DNA of 64,000 nucleotides from assembly GCA_964356195.1 (NCBI GenBank), contig CAYHGP010000001.1, positions 77,826 through 141,825 on the forward strand. Reading direction: 5' to 3'. Positions 1 through 6,850 of the stretch are shown here, in pieces; positions within the stretch are counted from its first letter, which is position 1; every line of letters begins with the position of its first letter. The notes under the pieces were generated by a model. That model worked only from the letters and a program-made list of their open reading frames with translations. It was not told the DNA's origin and made no database searches. This stretch comes from 2-02-FULL-48-14 sp964356195. GTDB taxonomy: Bacteria; Patescibacteriota; Gracilibacteria; UBA1369; 2-02-FULL-48-14. Made by a program: the position numbers and the translations under genes.

Positions 1-2066
1 GAATTCAGCGTATTCTTGAGCGCGCCAAGGTGCCTTACATCGGCCCTGGGATGGAGGCTTGTAAACGTTGTTTCGATAAATTTACAGCCAATGAATTCAT
101 CCGAAAGAATGGATTTTTCACGCTCCCCTCCATCGTTTTGAAAATTCACCAAGGGGGGCACAAGTCAACGATTGCTGCGTTTTTCAAGAAACATAAAATC
201 AAGAGAGCCATTGTGAAGCCTGCAACGGGGGGATCCAGCATTGGAGTTTCTTCAGTGACTACTGCCACCGAAGCCCTTGAAAAAGTAAAAAAACTTTTTG
301 CCAAAAGGATAGATACCCGTGTGGTGGTGGAGCCCTTTTGTGAAGGGATTGAGTTTACCGTCATCCTTTTGCAAAATCGTTTTGGAATGCCGGTGGCTAT
401 TCTCCCGACGGAAATTGAGACGGACTACACGGAGCATCAAATCTTTGATTATCGGAAAAAATATTTGGCGAGCCGAGCGGTTCGTTACCACTGTCCTCCT
501 CGTTTTGATAACGCCACCATTGAACGCATCCAGGTTCAAGCTGAGCAACTGTTTACGCTGTTTGGGATGCGAGATTTTACGCGGTTTGACGGCTGGCTGC
601 TTCCCGATGGAAACATTTGGTTTTCAGATTTCAATCCCATTAGTGGCATGGAGCAGAATAGCTTCCTCTTCCAACAAACGGCGCGCATTGGGTTCAGTCA
701 TCGCGACCTTCTTCGTTTTGTGGTGAAGAACGCGGCAGCGCGGTATGGGCTGAAAGTTCCTGAAATCACGAAAGAAATCGAGGAGAAGAAAAAGCCGGTG
801 AACGTTTTGTTTGGAGGTAGCACTTCCGAGAGGCAGGTTTCGCTTATGAGTGGAACCAATGCTTGGCTCAAGCTTCGTCGCTCAAAAAAGTACGCTCCCA
901 AGCCCTTTCTTTTGGACTTGAATGGGAAGGTGTGGCCGCTTCCCTATGCACTAACTTTGAATCATACGGTGGAGGAAGTTTTGGAAAACTGCGAAGGGGC
1001 AGAAGCCGGTGAAAAGCGCTTGCAGTTTTTAGAGGAAAAAATACGATTGCGGTTGTCGGCTGGAGAGGAAGAGCTGAGCGAATCTTTTTTCATCCCGAAG
1101 CCGTTGAGCTTGGAGACTTTCATTCGTGACAGTAAGTTTGTGCTTTTGGGTTTACATGGAGGCATTGGCGAAGACGGGACTTTGCAAGCAATGCTGCAAA
1201 AACAAGGAGTGAAATTCAACGGTCCCGGGGCAGAGGCGTCTCGCATTTGTATGGATAAGTTTGAGACTGGAAAACGTGTGCAAGGTTTGGAAAAATGGGG
1301 AGTGTACACGGCACCCAAAAAGTCCGTATTGCTCACGGCATTTAAAAACTTCAAGCCCGTGGATTTTGATAATTACTTCAAGAATTTGCAGGCCGAGCTG
1401 GATTCGCGAACTTTTATTGTGAAGCCGCAGGACGAGGGCTGCTCCTCCGGAATTGTTCGCCTGTTTAACGCTCGGGATTTTGCGAAGTACATTGCTTTGG
1501 CGCTCAAGGGAGTCGCCTTCATCCCTAAAGAAACTTTTAAAAACCAGACGCAAATGGTGGATATGCCTTTGGTCCCCATGAAGCATCTTTTGATTGAGCA
1601 GTTTATTGAAACGGACGCGGTTTGCGTGAAAGGAAATCAGCTCAAGTGGCGACGAAAAAAAGGATGGGTGGAAGTGACGGTGGGTGTTTTAGAAGAAAAT
1701 GGAAAGTGCCATGCGCTGAGTCCCAGTCTTACCGTTTCCGAAGGCGAAGTGCTTTCTGTGGAAGAAAAATTTCAAGGGGGAACCGGGGTGAATATGACTC
1801 CGCCGCCGGAAAAATTTGTGAAACCGACCGTGCTTGCGCGGGCCAAAAAAGCGGTTGAGAAAATTGCGGAAACGCTTGGGATTGAAGGGTATTGCCGTAT
1901 GGATGCCTTCCTGAACATCGACAACGGGGATATCATTTTAATCGAAGTGAATACTTTGCCGGCGCTCACGCCGTCCACGGTTCTTTTCCATCAAGCGCTT
2001 GCTGAAAAGACGCCGATTTACCCCAAGCGGCTCTTGGAAATGCTGATCGAGAATAAAGGCTATTAA
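1..2066 (+). CDS. Tandem D-alanine--D-alanine ligase-like fusion (5' partial)
   Basis: Two Ddl-type ATP-grasp units lie in one chain; Ddl joins two D-alanines for peptidoglycan precursors in the cytoplasm. The frame is open from base 3, and the residues before the GTG at 30 match the Ddl segment ahead of 'PYIGPG', so the true start is upstream. Unit 1 (to about residue 250) shows VKPATGGSSIGV, an E-G-x-EFTV strand, FDYRKKY and DFNPISGM. Unit 2 starts at about residue 258 with VNVLFGGSTSERQVSLMSG and shows HGGIGEDGT, IVKPQDEGCSSG and EVNTLPALTP. Unit 1 has Asp where the usual final metal-binding Glu sits; unit 2 keeps Glu. Both look active by motif. One unit may use a different substrate (inference). 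Confidence 0.85.
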   Translation, partial: IQRILERAKVPYIGPGMEACKRCFDKFTANEFIRKNGFFTLPSIVLKIHQGGHKSTIAAFFKKHKIKRAIVKPATGGSSIGVSSVTTATEALEKVKKLFAKRIDTRVVVEPFCEGIEFTVILLQNRFGMPVAILPTEIETDYTEHQIFDYRKKYLASRAVRYHCPPRFDNATIERIQVQAEQLFTLFGMRDFTRFDGWLLPDGNIWFSDFNPISGMEQNSFLFQQTARIGFSHRDLLRFVVKNAAARYGLKVPEITKEIEEKKKPVNVLFGGSTSERQVSLMSGTNAWLKLRRSKKYAPKPFLLDLNGKVWPLPYALTLNHTVEEVLENCEGAEAGEKRLQFLEEKIRLRLSAGEEELSESFFIPKPLSLETFIRDSKFVLLGLHGGIGEDGTLQAMLQKQGVKFNGPGAEASRICMDKFETGKRVQGLEKWGVYTAPKKSVLLTAFKNFKPVDFDNYFKNLQAELDSRTFIVKPQDEGCSSGIVRLFNARDFAKYIALALKGVAFIPKETFKNQTQMVDMPLVPMKHLLIEQFIETDAVCVKGNQLKWRRKKGWVEVTVGVLEENGKCHALSPSLTVSEGEVLSVEEKFQGGTGVNMTPPPEKFVKPTVLARAKKAVEKIAETLGIEGYCRMDAFLNIDNGDIILIEVNTLPALTPSTVLFHQALAEKTPIYPKRLLEMLIENKGY

Positions 2067-2078
2067 CAAGTCTGTGTT

Positions 2079-2480
2079 ATGGAATTCCCTGTCCCCATTT
2101 CAGAAAAATATTTGGAAAAGGCTCTGGCCTTACATATTTTTCCTGAGGATATTGAAGAGAACTTTGTTCGTGGAACCGGGGCGGGCGGGCAAAAAATCAA
2201 TAAGACATCGAGTTGTGTGTGGCTGAAGCATTTGCCCACCGGAACGGAGGTGAAATGTCAGGAATATCGCCAGCGGGAAGTGAATCGTAGTGAGGCCTAC
2301 AAGCTCTTGATTCTAAAAATTGAAGACCGTATTCTTGGCAAAAAATCGGAGCGTGCGCAAAAAGCTTTTAAGCTGAGAAAGCAGAAAATGCGCCGTTCAC
2401 GGAAGGCAAAAGAAAAAACTTTGCAGCACAAAGCGCACCGATCGGTTCTCAAAGAAAATCGGCAAAAAGTTAATTTTTAA
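2079..2480 (+). CDS. GGQ-domain peptide chain release factor-like protein (ArfB/C12orf65-like)
   Basis: This 133-residue protein is one class-I release-factor catalytic domain without a codon-recognition domain. The motif GTGAGGQKINKTSS (about residues 30-43) carries the GGQ that triggers peptidyl-tRNA hydrolysis. The tail is very basic (repeated K/R from residue 85 on), as in ArfB and mitochondrial C12orf65, where it binds the empty mRNA channel of stalled ribosomes. Stalled-ribosome rescue is therefore the likely role. It starts 12 nt after the ligase stop and its own stop lies one base before the next gene, so it is co-transcribed. smpB at 23.7 kb would supply a second rescue route. Confidence 0.85.
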   Translation: MEFPVPISEKYLEKALALHIFPEDIEENFVRGTGAGGQKINKTSSCVWLKHLPTGTEVKCQEYRQREVNRSEAYKLLILKIEDRILGKKSERAQKAFKLRKQKMRRSRKAKEKTLQHKAHRSVLKENRQKVNF

Positions 2481-2481
2481 A

Positions 2482-3186
2482 ATGTATACAAAATCGTTTT
2501 ATTTGACCGGGCAGCAGGGCAACAATGCCTTTGCCTATTCTGCGAGGGGGCCTGAGCCCAGGCTCTATGTGCCTTCCATCCGCGATGGAACTTTGGAGGA
2601 CGTGAGGGTCGGGATGGAGGCGGTTTTTGAAGATTTTGATTACGAGGGTGTTTTCCAATCGTGCAAGGGGCTGGAGAATTTTATTCGTGCGGAGTGGCGG
2701 GGGATTCCTGTGATCGTGGTGGATAATCATAATCATGTGTTTTACTTTTGGTACGAGGCCTTGGCAAAAGGACAGCTCCAGCGTGGAGCGACGCTGATCC
2801 ACATTGATGCCCACAAAGATGCGCGTATTCCGGAGAAGGCTTTTTCCGGTGGGCCTTTGGAGGAAGTTTTTCGTTATACCAATGAGGAGCTGAATGTTGG
2901 AAATTATATTGTGCCTGCTCAGAAAGAAGGCCTGGTGGGAGAGGTGCAGTTTGTGACCAGCGGAGAGGCGCTTGAGGATCGACGTTTCGTGGAGACTAAA
3001 AATAAAATCCTCAACATTGACCTCGATTTTTTTGCGCCCGAAATGGCTTACATCGATTTTGAAAAAACCAAGCGGTTCATTCTTGAACAAGCAAAAACAG
3101 CGAGCCTCATTACGGTGTCCACCAGTCCGTTTTTTATAGATCAAGAGTTGGCGATCCGCAGGCTTCTTGACATATTTGGCAAATAG
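2482..3186 (+). CDS. UPF0489 (arginase-fold / peptide-arginase-like) protein
   Basis: The 234-residue protein has the UPF0489 signatures: VVDNHNHVFYFWYEA (about residues 78-92), LIHIDAHKD (about 104-112) and ILNIDLDFFAPE (about 174-185). The Asp/His residues in these match the metal-binding layout of the arginase/deacetylase fold. Some UPF0489 members are peptide arginases that turn Arg into ornithine in ribosomal peptides. No precursor-peptide gene is visible nearby, so that role is not supported here and the substrate is unknown. The start is one base after the release-factor stop. Confidence 0.75.
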   Translation: MYTKSFYLTGQQGNNAFAYSARGPEPRLYVPSIRDGTLEDVRVGMEAVFEDFDYEGVFQSCKGLENFIRAEWRGIPVIVVDNHNHVFYFWYEALAKGQLQRGATLIHIDAHKDARIPEKAFSGGPLEEVFRYTNEELNVGNYIVPAQKEGLVGEVQFVTSGEALEDRRFVETKNKILNIDLDFFAPEMAYIDFEKTKRFILEQAKTASLITVSTSPFFIDQELAIRRLLDIFGK

Positions 3187-3214
3187 GCTAAAATGTCAAA
3201 AATTAACCTGAACC

Positions 3215-4288
3215 ATGGACGACGGACCAAAACATGAACTGGTGGAGAGGCCCGATTTACTCCCCGCGCCTGTACAGATTGAAGAGCCCCCCAAATTTCG
3301 TGGTTTACATCGGAGAAATTTCTCCAGGGCTTTGTATGCGCACGCGGCCCTTGAGCAGTTTCAACTTGAAGTGAGAGGGATGCGCGGACGTTTAGAGCTA
3401 TTTTTGAGGCAATTAGAGGAAGACTCTACGTTAACGAGTCCGGCACATGTGGCGGGTCGTATTGCAAGCCTCACTAGACGGATTGCCCGTCTTAGCCAAA
3501 TTGTAAAATTTGCCCGTAGCCAACTGAACGCAGAGACTATTCCCACTGCCATTCTGCCCTCTCCTCACGTCTTCATTTCGACGTACCGACGTTTGGATGG
3601 TTTAGACCTACGAGAGTTGGCGGACATTCAAAAAGAGTATGGAAGACTGGCTCACGACGTGAATAATAGGCTCGCCATTGCCATGGGAAATGCCAGTCTC
3701 ATGGGCATTCTGCGTGATTTACAGCAGCTCAAGCCGCGTATCGAAATAGTGATGACTGCGTTGGTGCAAGCGGACGAGGAAATTCATGGTGCCTTGGATA
3801 AGCGAAAGCTCAGTAACCAAAATATTGCTGGTGCTCTAACGACGCTCGAAGGTTTGAAAACGATCATGACAGGACGTATTGCCGTTCATGTCGATTCACG
3901 GGTGGAGGGAAAAGATTATTCCGGAGGTATTGCGATGGCGCCCGATCACTTTAGCGGCCTGGTGTTCAACCTCACGGATAATGCACAAAAAGCGGGTGCA
4001 AAAAACATGACAATTTCAGTGAGGGCTGTTCAAGGAGAATTTGTCGTTTCATTTACAGATGATGGCCCCGGATTCAAAGGAAGGAATCCATTGGATGCAT
4101 CTAAAGAGAGTAAAGATATCACCGCAGCTAAGATGGACGGGACCTCTAATGGAAATGGGCTACCCATTTGCTATGACTTTTGTAGAAAAGCCGGAGGAAC
4201 TTTGCATCTTGAGAAGGAGAAGGCTTCGGATGCTCCTACGGGTGCCGAATTTACCGTGCGTCTTCCTTTGTTAAAAGGCCGGCGCTAA
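3215..4288 (+). CDS. Soluble histidine kinase-like protein
   Basis: This 357-residue protein has no membrane segment. Residues 1-130 form a charged, helical sensor or linker region of unknown type. A dimerisation/H-box follows at about residue 145 (LAHDVNNRLA, His as likely phospho-acceptor). A GHKL ATPase domain comes next, with N-box NLTDNAQKAGA, G1-box DDGPGF and G2-box GNGLPICYDFC. It resembles the NtrB-type H-D-x-N class. No response regulator is adjacent, so it is an orphan. Its last 38 bases overlap the end of the convergent membrane-protein gene. Confidence 0.8.
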   Translation: MDDGPKHELVERPDLLPAPVQIEEPPKFRGLHRRNFSRALYAHAALEQFQLEVRGMRGRLELFLRQLEEDSTLTSPAHVAGRIASLTRRIARLSQIVKFARSQLNAETIPTAILPSPHVFISTYRRLDGLDLRELADIQKEYGRLAHDVNNRLAIAMGNASLMGILRDLQQLKPRIEIVMTALVQADEEIHGALDKRKLSNQNIAGALTTLEGLKTIMTGRIAVHVDSRVEGKDYSGGIAMAPDHFSGLVFNLTDNAQKAGAKNMTISVRAVQGEFVVSFTDDGPGFKGRNPLDASKESKDITAAKMDGTSNGNGLPICYDFCRKAGGTLHLEKEKASDAPTGAEFTVRLPLLKGRR

Positions 4289-5468
4289 TCCAAAAGGGGA
4301 CCATAAAGAGCGGGAAAAGGAGGCTGTTGACGAAAATGGAGTGTACAAATAGGCCCGAGAGTCCTGCGAGGAAACCCAAGGCAACGCCGTTTTTCCGATG
4401 TTTCCAGGCTTGAATAGCGAGAAGGAGGTAGATGCTGAGGAAGGGAAAGAATCCGGCGAGGCCGGTGGTGGCAAGAATATTGAGAAGACTGGAATCAGAA
4501 CCGCTAGCGGAGTGAATGTTGAGGTCTTTTAAGGTGCCGAGTTCAAGCGCGGCGTATTTGTAGCGATTGTAGCCTTGGCCGAGTATCGGTTTTTCGAGGA
4601 AAAGTTGCCAAGCTTCATCCCAAGCTTCAAAGCGCAGGCGAGAGGAGGCGTCCGGCAAGGTGTAGGAGTCGGAAGTTACGGAGGCGATGCTGTCCACCAG
4701 ACTTAAAAAACGGTCTTGTACCGTGGGTAGAACGGCCACCAGCAGAAGGAGTGCGACTCCGAGCCCCGCCAAGAGTTTCACGGAACGAAAGAGGCCGAAA
4801 ACGAGGACGGCCGTGATGAGCGCGAGGTAAGCGCTGCGGGAAAGAGTGAGGACCAAGGCGATGAGACCTATGCCGACGATGGGGATGAAAACTTTACGAA
4901 GGGATTTTTGGTCCAGAGCGGCACCGAGCAGAATAGGCGAGATGAAGGCTAAAAATCCTCCCACGAAATTGGGGTCAAACCAGGTGGAAAGCAGACGGTT
5001 TTGGTGAGGGTCCCAGCCCAAATCTTCGAGGCTGGTGAAATCGGGCATAATTTTGAGCTGAATAAAACCGGCGAGGCTGAGCAGCAAGGCGAAGCCGGCG
5101 AGCATCCAGAGGGTGGTGTCTTTTTCAGATTTGCTTTGGTTGAATACAATAATGGAAAGGAAATAAAAGCCGGCCCAGCGGACTCCGTAAAAGGCGGAGG
5201 CTAAAAATCCACCCGTGTCCATTGCGCTTGAGTTCAAGAGGAGAGAGGCAAGGCCAACGGTGACGAAGAGGAGAGCGGGGAGCAGGGTGGTCGGGAATTT
5301 CGGGCAGTCTTTTTGCGCCAGTTTTTTGAGTATCCATGCTCCCACAAATAGAGGTACGAAAAGGTCCACTAAAAGAATGCCGTGGAAACGATAGAGCTCA
5401 GCCACAAGCGCGAAAAGCAAAGTGAGGCCGAGGCCGATGGTGTTGAATGAGAAGGCTTCTTTACGCAT
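4251..5468 (-). CDS. O-antigen ligase/polymerase-like (Wzy_C family) membrane protein
   Basis: This 405-residue polytopic membrane protein has about ten hydrophobic segments. A hydrophilic loop in the C-terminal half (about residues 265-330) contains SRLRFEAWDEAWQLF and PILGQGYNRY. An R-x6-W motif followed by G-x-G-x-x-x-Y is typical of the Wzy_C/WaaL family, which transfers or polymerises lipid-linked surface glycans. In a wall without lipopolysaccharide it would more likely handle a cell-surface polysaccharide (inference). It is divergent from rdgB, and the two -10 boxes overlap. Confidence 0.8.
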   Translation of the reverse strand: MRKEAFSFNTIGLGLTLLFALVAELYRFHGILLVDLFVPLFVGAWILKKLAQKDCPKFPTTLLPALLFVTVGLASLLLNSSAMDTGGFLASAFYGVRWAGFYFLSIIVFNQSKSEKDTTLWMLAGFALLLSLAGFIQLKIMPDFTSLEDLGWDPHQNRLLSTWFDPNFVGGFLAFISPILLGAALDQKSLRKVFIPIVGIGLIALVLTLSRSAYLALITAVLVFGLFRSVKLLAGLGVALLLLVAVLPTVQDRFLSLVDSIASVTSDSYTLPDASSRLRFEAWDEAWQLFLEKPILGQGYNRYKYAALELGTLKDLNIHSASGSDSSLLNILATTGLAGFFPFLSIYLLLAIQAWKHRKNGVALGFLAGLSGLFVHSIFVNSLLFPLFMVPFWISAGLLTKEDAR

Positions 5469-5475
5469 CGGGACT

Positions 5476-5485
5476 ATTGTACACT
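5476..5485. promoter_or_regulatory. Overlapping divergent -10 boxes (O-antigen ligase-like gene / rdgB)
   Basis: On the plus strand TACACT (5480-5485) lies 7 nt before the rdgB ATG. On the minus strand TACAAT (5481-5476) lies 7 nt before the ATG of the membrane-protein gene. Both transcripts would begin at or beside their start codons. The two boxes share GTA, so polymerase binding one way should block the other (inference). Neither -35 element is convincing. Confidence 0.5.
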
Positions 5486-5492
5486 AGGGGTC

Positions 5493-6083
5493 ATGAAAAT
5501 CCTCATTGCCACCAAAAACCCGGGAAAGTTTGAAGAGATTCGCGAGATGCTCACCGGACTCGATGCCGAGTTCGTTTCACTTGAGGACCTTGGGATTACG
5601 GAGGACTTTAAGGAAGGAAGTCATAGTTTTGAAGAAAATGCACTTGGGAAGGCGCGGTTTTTTCATGAGAAAACCGGCTTGGTAACGGTGGCGGATGACA
5701 GTGGGATTTTTGTAGAAACTTTGGCGGAGGAGCTCGGCATTAAAACGCGGAGATGGGGGGCCGGGGAAGAGGCGAGTGATGAGGAATGGCTGGAGCATTT
5801 TATGAAACGCATGGAAACTGAAAGCAATCGTAAGGCAGAGTTTGTGTGTGCGGCGGCCTATGTGAGTGGAGGAGAAGAAAAAGTTTTTAAGGCCGAGACT
5901 GTGGGCGTCATTACAAAGACGGTGGAAGTGTCCGTGAAAGCAGGTATTCCGCTTTCCTCTGTTTTTAAAGCCGAGGGATGTGGGAAAGTTTTTGCAGCTC
6001 TTTCGACCGAAGAAAAAAATCAGCTCAGTCACAGGGGCAAGGCTTTTGTTCTTTTAAAAAATTATCTACAAGATCATGCTTAA
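5493..6083 (+). CDS. rdgB: Non-canonical purine NTP pyrophosphatase (RdgB/HAM1)
   Basis: The 196-residue protein hydrolyses dITP/XTP to the monophosphate and removes deaminated purines from the nucleotide pool. It starts with the family signature ILIATKNPGKFEEI, has FEENALGKARFF and VADDSGIFVE (catalytic Asp residues), and ends with the conserved SHRGKAF. Length is normal for the family. The stop overlaps the glutaredoxin start by 8 nt, so rdgB, the glutaredoxin and the methyltransferase form one unit. Confidence 0.95.
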   Translation: MKILIATKNPGKFEEIREMLTGLDAEFVSLEDLGITEDFKEGSHSFEENALGKARFFHEKTGLVTVADDSGIFVETLAEELGIKTRRWGAGEEASDEEWLEHFMKRMETESNRKAEFVCAAAYVSGGEEKVFKAETVGVITKTVEVSVKAGIPLSSVFKAEGCGKVFAALSTEEKNQLSHRGKAFVLLKNYLQDHA

Positions 6084-6309
6084 GTTGTATACCTTCCAAT
6101 CTTGTCCTTACTGCGAAAAAGTTCGCAGAGTTTTTATGTCCGACAAGGTGTCTTATGAGGAAGTGACTGCTGAACGGGGAACCCCTGGCGCAGAAGAAGT
6201 GGAGCGACTGGGAGGCAAACTCCAAGTTCCATTTTTGGTCGATACGGAAGCCGGAATTTCCATGTATGAATCGGACGATATTATTAACTATGTACAAAAA
6301 AATTCTTAA
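6076..6309 (+). CDS. Glutaredoxin-like thiol-disulfide protein
   Basis: This 77-residue thioredoxin-fold protein has an N-terminal active site CPYC (residues 10-13), the cis-Pro strand QVPFLVD (about 50-56) and a closing ESDDIINYV helix. It resembles monodomain glutaredoxins and the N-terminal domain of GST-like proteins. It probably reduces disulfides or glutathione/bacillithiol-like adducts in the cytoplasm; the partner thiol is not known here. It overlaps both neighbours in the rdgB operon. Confidence 0.85.
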   Translation: MLKLYTFQSCPYCEKVRRVFMSDKVSYEEVTAERGTPGAEEVERLGGKLQVPFLVDTEAGISMYESDDIINYVQKNS

Positions 6310-6850
6310 AAAAATTGAAGAAGAGAACGTCGCCAAAGACGTTTGGATTGTGGGTCCTGAAACGGGCCATATGTTGCATTGGCTGGTTCGTGTTTTAGAA
6401 CCGGAGACCGTGCTTGAAATTGGAACCTCCGTGGGTTACAGCGCACTTTGGATCGCTTCTGCTTTACATCACAATGGGAAGGGAAAGCTCTGGACGGTGG
6501 AGTCGCATGATGAACGTTTTGAGCGCGCAAAAGAAAATATCGCCGAGTCCGGTCTTGGGGATCGTATTGTTCAAGTGAAAGGACACGCCCCTGAAATTTT
6601 CGAGAGCAACTCAGGGATTCCGGAAATCATCGATGTTGTTTTTTTTGATGCCACCAAGCAAGAGCATCAGTCCTACTTCGACGCTATTTTTCCACGGATG
6701 CGTTCCGGCGGCATGATTTTGGTGGACAATGTAAAGTCGCATCGCTTCGGACCGATGCAGGAATTTATTGAAAATGCTCATGCCAACAAAGGCTTGAAGG
6801 TGGTCGAAATTCCGGTTGGAGACGGGCTGCTTATAGCACGCGTTGTTTAG
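6290..6850 (+). CDS. SAM-dependent O-methyltransferase (family 3, YrrM-like)
   Basis: The 186-residue class I methyltransferase shows motif I VLEIGTSVGYSALWIA, the acidic end of strand 2 (WTVESHDERFERAKEN), VVFFDATKQEHQSYF and MILVDNV, as in catechol-type O-methyltransferases. The small-molecule substrate is unknown. I chose the ATG at 6290 (MYKKIL) over the ATG at 6266 because it leaves a 20-nt rather than 44-nt overlap with the glutaredoxin gene and fits the family N-terminus. The 3' end overlaps the convergent PBP gene by 20 nt. Confidence 0.85.
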   Translation: MYKKILKKIEEENVAKDVWIVGPETGHMLHWLVRVLEPETVLEIGTSVGYSALWIASALHHNGKGKLWTVESHDERFERAKENIAESGLGDRIVQVKGHAPEIFESNSGIPEIIDVVFFDATKQEHQSYFDAIFPRMRSGGMILVDNVKSHRFGPMQEFIENAHANKGLKVVEIPVGDGLLIARVV

